Position numbers and translations under genes: made by a program. The notes under the pieces are model-generated. The model searched no databases and was not told where the DNA came from. It saw nothing but the letters and a program-made list of their open reading frames with translations. A DNA stretch of 64,000 nt from an uncultured Lachnospiraceae bacterium. Lineage in GTDB: Bacteria; Bacillota; Clostridia; Lachnospirales; Lachnospiraceae. Below, in pieces: positions 58,563-64,000 of this stretch. Every line of letters starts with the position of its first letter. Positions within the stretch are counted from its first letter, which is position 1. The stretch is taken from contig ONNQ01000005.1 in the NCBI GenBank assembly GCA_900319245.1, forward strand, positions 1 to 64,000, read 5' to 3'.

Positions 58563-61500
58563 ATGTACAAGATTTTAGACTGGGCGAAATTTGCATACAG
58601 ATTCAGCGGGAGTCTGCAGGCGGCCTTTGAGACGATGGCTTACCATATGTTCTGCCGCGAGTTTGACATCACGAAAGGGCTTCCGGCTGTCTACAACCAG
58701 AAGTTTATAGAGACGGAGCCTTATGTTGGGACAGACGGGACAATAGCTGGTTTTCAGGCCAAATACTATGAAACAACATCTATTACCGCAGGTCAGAAAG
58801 ATGATCTTATCAAAGCAGTAAGGGGTGCGGCAGCCACCTATGAGGGGATCAATACTCTCTACTTCTATGTAAGCAAAGAGTTTGCAGGCAGTTCTTCGGC
58901 GGGCGTCTCTAAGAGCCGCGCGCAGGCAGAAATTGAAGAAGCAGCTTCAGAGCTTGGGATCAGAATTGAATGGGTATTGCCGTCACAGATGGAGATCATT
59001 CTCAATCGTCCCGATCACGCGGATATTCTGGAGTATTTCTTTGGAGATGAGACGGACGACAAACTGCTGAAAGAAATTGCCGCGGTCCGCAAAATGAGGG
59101 AGATACTCCTTCAGCAGCGGAATGATCATCCGAGCTTTCGGCTACTCGCAAACGGTCTGCAGTCTCCTTACACAAGTGCTGCGAAGAACCTTTTCCCCAA
59201 GGGAATCAAACCAGCGGAGCGGTTCATGGTCTACAAGGATGAGGAGGATCGGGAGTCGATGCCTGTGCAGGTGGCAGATTTAATCGCAGCGAGCTGGACG
59301 AACGGCCGTGGCGGCAGTTCGCAGTCGCAAGGTGCAAGAGGTGCAGGCAAAATTGGCTGCAACCGCCATCTGCAAATTCAGGGCGTGGGCGGAATTGGCA
59401 AAACAGTGTTGCTTCTGTCTCTTACAACCGAACCGGGGTATCTTCCCCATGACGTGCCCTCCGTCTACATTCCTATGTATGAACTCAATGATTACGATGG
59501 CGAAAACGTCATCATGCAGTATCTGGACAATCTCTTTGACAGGGATACTGTCAATGTGATCGATGCTCTTTCCAAGAAGCCCTGGGATGATGGGCCAAGC
59601 CTTCTTTTGCTGCTGGACGGCTTCAATGAGTTGGCTCTCAGGCAGAAACAGGCGCTGATCTGGCGTGACATCAGCAGGTGGGCGGCGAGGAGAGGCGTGC
59701 AGATCATCACTACGTCGCGCGCCTATTCGGGCAGTACAATGAACCGCTTCATGCCGGTAACCCTGCAGGAGCTCGATGAAGACACGATCATCCGTTACTT
59801 GTCGGATTATAACAGGGAACACCACACATCTGTAGCGGTGCCCGCGAAAGGGGACCGTCTGCTTCGTTTGCTCACAATTCCGCTGATGCTGACTCTCTAT
59901 ATTCAGGTGGAGGAGATCCGCGCTTCGGAGAGTGAGTATCCCTATCTTGCGTTTAGGAGCAGCTTCAACGCCGGAACACTGATCAGCAATTATATCCAGA
60001 AAGAAATCTACAATTACGCGTCTTATATCAGCGACAGTGCGAAAACGATCGAGATCAGCGGATTTGTGTTCATTATGACTGCTATCGTTCCTTATCTTAT
60101 GTATGAGATGGAGCGCGACAGTCTGTTTGCTGTAGATGAAATGTACCTGCGTCAAAAGATTGATGAAGCGCTGCAGTATTTTGGCAACAAGCCTTACTGC
60201 ATCCCTTCGCAGGTCTATTCAGCAGCAAACTATGAGCAGGAGGACTTCGATTGGCTTGGGAGCGATGAGATCTTCGAGCAGTTGACGCGGAAAAGCGGCG
60301 TCCTGGTTCGCACAGCCGGTCCGGACGGTACATCCAAATACCGACCCATGCACCAGGATTTCCGCGACGGCCTAGCGGCGCTGTTTCTGTGCAGCATTGG
60401 TCAGGGGCATATTTCCAACAAGACTGAGCTTCCACCGGAGTACAGAATCTCACTCGGAAGCTTTGTTGTGCGATTCATGGGCGAAGTCCTGCAGCCGGAT
60501 GAAGTGCAAAAGCTATGGGAGATGAACCGTTCCTACGAGCCGACAAATGCTAACAGCACGAGGCTTCTTATGGACCTCATTGGGCAGCAGAGGGGACGCG
60601 ACTATACAGACGTGGATTTTAGCGGGATGGATTTGAGTGAGATCTCCCTGTACCCTTACTTATCCGGTTGGGCATCTGGCGGAAGGCTGCTGTGCAGCGG
60701 CAGGAAAGCGTTCGCGGGAGCACGTATTTCCGAGGCTACATTTCTTCCGCAGGGGCATTCAAGAAGTATTAAAACAATTGTGATCAGCCCTGACGGCCGG
60801 TGGATGGCAAGCGGAGCCTATGAGGAGGATATTCGAGTCTGGGATTTGGAGAATGGTACTTTCCAGCGTGCGTTGAAAGGTCACAATAGCTGGATCAATG
60901 CGCTTGCAGTGAGTTTGGATGGCCGCTTTCTTGTGAGCGGTTCCGAGGATCATACTGGGCGGATCTGGGATATGAGGCGCGGCGAGAGCGGAGCGTGCTC
61001 AAGCATTCTGCATGGCCACACCGGAAGTATCAAGTCACTTGCGATCAGTCCCGACGTACGTCTTGTCGCCAGCGGTTCTTCCGACGGAACGATCCGCATC
61101 TGGGATATAGAAGACGGGAGGTTGCTGCATATTCTGCAGGGACACAACGATCAAGTCAACGCTGTGGCTTTCAGTCATGACGGACATCTGATTGTGAGCG
61201 GATCTGAGGATCGGACTGTGCGGGTCTGGGATGTCGGGGACAACTCGGGCACCAGCCGCGGTAAGTGCCTGCATACACTGCAAGGGCATGAAGGCGGAGT
61301 GAATTCGCTGGTGGTCAGTCCTGTAGGCAATCTCGTGGTGAGCGGATCTTCGGACAACAAGATCATGATCTGGAACATTAAAGATGGAACCTGTATGCGC
61401 ACATTGGAGGGGCACACGAACTGGATCAATGTTTTGGCAATGAGTGCGGATGGGAAGAGGCTGGTGAGCGGATCCTCGGACAGTGAAATCCGCATTTGGA

Positions 61501-62894
61501 ATATGGAGAGCGGAGCGTATCTTCATATACTAAAGGGCCACAAGAGTTGGGTCAACACGCTGGTCCTGAGCGCGGATGGGCGGAGGCTTGTGAGCGGATC
61601 TGACGATATGACGGTGCGAATCTGGGATGCGGAGACGGGCAAGTGTCTGCATGTGTTGGAAGAGCACGACGGCTGGATCAACGTCCTTGCGCTGAGTACG
61701 GATGGACGCCGTGTCGTGAGCGGCTCCTCAGACAGGACGATGAACGTCTGGGATGTAGAGAGTGGAACACGCCTCTATACGATTGAAGGGCATACGGGCG
61801 GCGTGCGGTCTATGGCGATGTTTGGAAATCAATATCTGGTGAGCGGCTCCTCGGACAATACACTGCGCATATGGGACATGAACAACCTGAAGTGTACCCG
61901 TGTCCTGAAAGGTCACGACGGCTGGATTAATGCGATCGCTATCAATCATGATGGGAGCAGGCTCGCGAGTGGTTCTACGGATGGAACGATCCGGATCTGG
62001 GATCCTGCTAATGGAAAACTCATCCATATTCTGGAAGGACATGAGGGATGGGTCAACGTGGTGGCTATGAGCAGGGATGGCTTCCTGCTCGCGAGCGGGT
62101 CGTCCGATGGAACAATCCGAATCTGGGACGCGATTACCGGTAGACTTCTTCGTGTTCTGAGCGGGCACACGGGAAGGGTCAATGTGATTGCGCTGAGCGC
62201 TAATGGAAAACGCCTTGTGAGCGGTGCAGACGATGCGACGATCCGGATCTGGAACGTCAACAGAGGAGTATGTCAGTACACAATGAAAGGGCACACCGGT
62301 ATGATTCGGGCAATAGCGCTGGGGCGGAGTAATCAGCTCCTGGCAAGCGGCGCCGCTGACAAAATAGCGCGGATCTGGGATGTCTCCCGCAGAAGTTGTC
62401 TGAAAGAGCTGCGCTGGCATAACAGCTGGGTCAATTCTGTGGCTTTCAGCAGTGATGGGAAACTGCTCGCGACCGGATCTTCCGACAAAATGGTTCGAAT
62501 CTGGGATGTAGCGAGCGGAAGATGCCTTCATGTAATGGAGGGACACAAGAACCGGGTCAGGACAGTGTTCATGAGTTCGGACGATCGATTTCTGGTGAGC
62601 GGCTCCAATGACAAAACCGTACGGATCTGGAACGTCTCGAACGGTAAATGCCTGCAGGAGCTGGAAGGCCATACGGACAGGATCAGAGCTTTGATTCTCA
62701 GTAGTGACGACCGCCTTATCATCAGTGGCTCATATGACGGAACCGTGCGTGTCTGGGAAGCAGAGAGCGGCAAGTGCCTTGACGTGCTGAGTCCATTCCC
62801 TAGTTGTGATCTCACAGGAGTGGATCTAAGCTTCGCCATTTTTGATAATGAAAAGACCAGACTCCGCTGCAGTCAGAATGGGGCGATTGTGTGA
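58563..62894 (+). CDS. Mrr-like nuclease - NACHT ATPase - 16 WD40 repeat protein
   Basis: 1443 residues from the ATG at 58563 (GAGG upstream). N-terminus (about 20-110): nuclease-like, with EPYVGTDGTIAGFQAKYY, the D...QxK of Mrr-type PD-(D/E)xK enzymes. Residues about 265-620: STAND/NACHT core with Walker A GVGGIGKT (274-281), Walker B LLLLLDGFNEL (about 347) and TTSRAYSG sensor; the winged-helix region ends in RPMHQDFRDGLAAL. A short pentapeptide-like linker (DFSGMDLSEISL) leads to 16 WD40 repeats (about 730-1410), most ending in RIWD-type blades, enough for two propellers. The architecture parallels Avs-type immune proteins: the WD40 array would sense a trigger and release the nuclease. A Gly/Ser-rich insert lies near residue 250. 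Confidence 0.9.
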   Translation: MYKILDWAKFAYRFSGSLQAAFETMAYHMFCREFDITKGLPAVYNQKFIETEPYVGTDGTIAGFQAKYYETTSITAGQKDDLIKAVRGAAATYEGINTLYFYVSKEFAGSSSAGVSKSRAQAEIEEAASELGIRIEWVLPSQMEIILNRPDHADILEYFFGDETDDKLLKEIAAVRKMREILLQQRNDHPSFRLLANGLQSPYTSAAKNLFPKGIKPAERFMVYKDEEDRESMPVQVADLIAASWTNGRGGSSQSQGARGAGKIGCNRHLQIQGVGGIGKTVLLLSLTTEPGYLPHDVPSVYIPMYELNDYDGENVIMQYLDNLFDRDTVNVIDALSKKPWDDGPSLLLLLDGFNELALRQKQALIWRDISRWAARRGVQIITTSRAYSGSTMNRFMPVTLQELDEDTIIRYLSDYNREHHTSVAVPAKGDRLLRLLTIPLMLTLYIQVEEIRASESEYPYLAFRSSFNAGTLISNYIQKEIYNYASYISDSAKTIEISGFVFIMTAIVPYLMYEMERDSLFAVDEMYLRQKIDEALQYFGNKPYCIPSQVYSAANYEQEDFDWLGSDEIFEQLTRKSGVLVRTAGPDGTSKYRPMHQDFRDGLAALFLCSIGQGHISNKTELPPEYRISLGSFVVRFMGEVLQPDEVQKLWEMNRSYEPTNANSTRLLMDLIGQQRGRDYTDVDFSGMDLSEISLYPYLSGWASGGRLLCSGRKAFAGARISEATFLPQGHSRSIKTIVISPDGRWMASGAYEEDIRVWDLENGTFQRALKGHNSWINALAVSLDGRFLVSGSEDHTGRIWDMRRGESGACSSILHGHTGSIKSLAISPDVRLVASGSSDGTIRIWDIEDGRLLHILQGHNDQVNAVAFSHDGHLIVSGSEDRTVRVWDVGDNSGTSRGKCLHTLQGHEGGVNSLVVSPVGNLVVSGSSDNKIMIWNIKDGTCMRTLEGHTNWINVLAMSADGKRLVSGSSDSEIRIWNMESGAYLHILKGHKSWVNTLVLSADGRRLVSGSDDMTVRIWDAETGKCLHVLEEHDGWINVLALSTDGRRVVSGSSDRTMNVWDVESGTRLYTIEGHTGGVRSMAMFGNQYLVSGSSDNTLRIWDMNNLKCTRVLKGHDGWINAIAINHDGSRLASGSTDGTIRIWDPANGKLIHILEGHEGWVNVVAMSRDGFLLASGSSDGTIRIWDAITGRLLRVLSGHTGRVNVIALSANGKRLVSGADDATIRIWNVNRGVCQYTMKGHTGMIRAIALGRSNQLLASGAADKIARIWDVSRRSCLKELRWHNSWVNSVAFSSDGKLLATGSSDKMVRIWDVASGRCLHVMEGHKNRVRTVFMSSDDRFLVSGSNDKTVRIWNVSNGKCLQELEGHTDRIRALILSSDDRLIISGSYDGTVRVWEAESGKCLDVLSPFPSCDLTGVDLSFAIFDNEKTRLRCSQNGAIV

Positions 62895-62978
62895 GTTTTA
62901 AGCAGCTTAATTGATATGATTGTGTGAGACGGATTGGTCGGAAAGGGATGATGCTATGAGTTTTCAAGGAGAAAGATT

Positions 62979-64000
62979 ATGAAAAATGTTCTGCTGTTGG
63001 GAAACGGTATAGATCGGGCATATGACAGTAACGCTGTCTCATGGTCGGACTTGCTTAAGAAGATGACAACCGTCCCAAATCTGCCAAAGCACGAGACGCT
63101 TCCTTTTCCTCTTGAGATGGTGCTCCGCACGAATGACCATGTGGATGAAGCACTGAAGAAATACAATCGGGACCTGTATGGATCGGCGGAAGATGAGAAG
63201 TTGCGCTGTGTTTTGGCAAAGGTGCTGGAAATGGGATTTGACGAGATTCTCACGACAAACTACGACTATGCGCTGGAGGGCACAGCCATTTATCCCAAGA
63301 AGGTGACGGACGCATGGCTGCGGAACTCGATGAAGCACACGGACGAGGTTGCGCGGGCGGAGAATACGTATCTGCTGCACACGTATCAGGAAGTAGGGTC
63401 CGGGGACGCTAAAAATCGGATCTGGCACATTCACGGAGAGGCACGAAAACCGGGATCGATCGTAATCGGCCACTATATGTATGTAAACCTGGTTTCTAAG
63501 TGGCGCGAGAAGCTTGCAGGGCGAGTAGACAAGTACAGAGCCTGGGATAAGGTGAAGGCGGATGCGTTTGCGGCTGGTCCGGAAAAAGCGAAAGCGGATG
63601 CGTTTGCGGCTGGTCCGGAAAAAGCGAAAGCGGATTCGGAGCCGCCGTGCGGAAGTTGGTTGGATTCGTTTGTGCTCGGAAATGTGTATATTCTTGGGCT
63701 GGGAATGGACTTCTCGGAGCTTGATCTATGGTGGCTTCTCAATCGCAAGAAGAGAGAGAAAGCTGCTCATGGGAAGGTTGTGTTCTATGAGCCTGAGCGC
63801 ACAGAAGATGCAGCCAAATATGCATTACTTCGGGCCTACGGCGCTGATGTGAGGCATCTCGGATTCAAGCTGCCTGAGCGCATGGAGGCAGAAGCCTGCG
63901 ATGAGGATCTGCAGGCGGAGTTCGACGAACAGGAGAGAGAGGCGTGGAAATTCACAAGTGAAGTGTACAAGGCTTTCTATGTGGATGCTTTGGAGGATAT
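62979..64000 (+). CDS. SIR2-like protein, 3' partial
   Basis: The ATG at 62979 (AAGGAG upstream) opens a frame that stays open to the window edge, 340 codons visible. NAD-binding motifs of the SIR2_2 type: LLLGNGIDRAYD (5-16), ILTTNYDYAL (about 89-98, with the catalytic Asn) and IWHIHGEARKPGSIVIGH (about 147-164, with the catalytic His). Prokaryotic SIR2 proteins in defence loci deplete NAD+ on activation. Residues 193-216 are two copies of KADAFAAGPEKA. The gap of 84 bp from the WD40 gene has no terminator, so it belongs to the same operon. Confidence 0.85.
   Translation, partial: MKNVLLLGNGIDRAYDSNAVSWSDLLKKMTTVPNLPKHETLPFPLEMVLRTNDHVDEALKKYNRDLYGSAEDEKLRCVLAKVLEMGFDEILTTNYDYALEGTAIYPKKVTDAWLRNSMKHTDEVARAENTYLLHTYQEVGSGDAKNRIWHIHGEARKPGSIVIGHYMYVNLVSKWREKLAGRVDKYRAWDKVKADAFAAGPEKAKADAFAAGPEKAKADSEPPCGSWLDSFVLGNVYILGLGMDFSELDLWWLLNRKKREKAAHGKVVFYEPERTEDAAKYALLRAYGADVRHLGFKLPERMEAEACDEDLQAEFDEQEREAWKFTSEVYKAFYVDALED
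63555..63626 (+). repeat. 36-bp in-frame tandem duplication
   Basis: Units 63555-63590 and 63591-63626 differ by one base and each encode KADAFAAGPEKA; a partial third copy (KADS) follows. It lies inside the SIR2-like gene between two conserved blocks. Confidence 0.9.

Noticed and set aside
60753-62790. Regular ~126-bp periodicity, CRISPR-like at first sight
   Set aside because: The period is the WD40 coding repeat; units are coding throughout, with no constant repeat/unique spacer pattern.

Overview
The window looks like a stretch of a Firmicutes (class Clostridia, most likely Lachnospiraceae) chromosome, probably from a gut commensal. The evidence is strong Shine-Dalgarno sites, a TPP-riboswitch thiamine salvage operon with CytX and ThiW, Firmicutes-type ABC and two-component genes, and low-GC accessory blocks between higher-GC housekeeping genes. 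No transposase, integrase or CRISPR array is visible. Much of the window is accessory DNA, with gene remnants at the joins.

Layout. 1-11.5 kb: 3' part of a MobV/Pre-type relaxase, an Xre regulator, a two-component system and a MacB/Bce-like ABC exporter; then an AlbA_2 regulator, a three-gene TIGR04255 cassette and a toxin/immunity remnant, punctuated by three copies of a ~120-bp repeat with an attachment-site-like core. 11.8-16.9 kb: a CorC/HlyC remnant, a TPP riboswitch and thiD-cytX-thiW-thiE-thiM. 17-22.7 kb: a broken membrane-protein gene, an ECF sigma/ABC operon cut short next to a RelBE-type toxin-antitoxin pair, an ATC hydrolase-like gene, a glycogen phosphorylase remnant and a hemolysin-III gene. 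22.9-24.2 kb: a minus-strand array of 12 tRNA genes plus one interrupted tRNA-like element. 24.2-26.7 kb: small membrane proteins, an HNH protein and unknowns.

27.1-50.2 kb is a defence island: a type 1 BREX operon (brxA, brxB, brxC, an unusual zinc-ribbon/HEPN-like gene, pglX, pglZ, brxL), then a DUF4297 nuclease plus SMC-like ATPase pair (Lamassu- or ABC-3C-like), a nuclease-helicase fusion, a DUF2971 protein and a UDG-like protein. The nuclease-helicase, DUF2971 and UDG-like genes lie between a truncated and an intact copy of a deoxyribosyltransferase-like gene.

50.3-56.9 kb: a TRAP transporter operon with a structured leader, four 35-bp tandem repeats, a class II aldolase with an Ala/Gly-rich insert, an acetyltransferase, a membrane protein, a type I toxin-antitoxin locus with antisense RNA, an orphan copy of that antisense RNA, and a flavodoxin.

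57.4 kb to the right edge: a GTPase, a 1443-residue Mrr-like nuclease/NACHT/WD40 protein with 16 WD repeats, and a SIR2-like protein that runs off the window. Same strand, tight spacing and domain content make this the best candidate for an undescribed defence system here: a WD40 sensor on a STAND switch, a nuclease and a putative NAD-consuming effector, and a GTPase partner.
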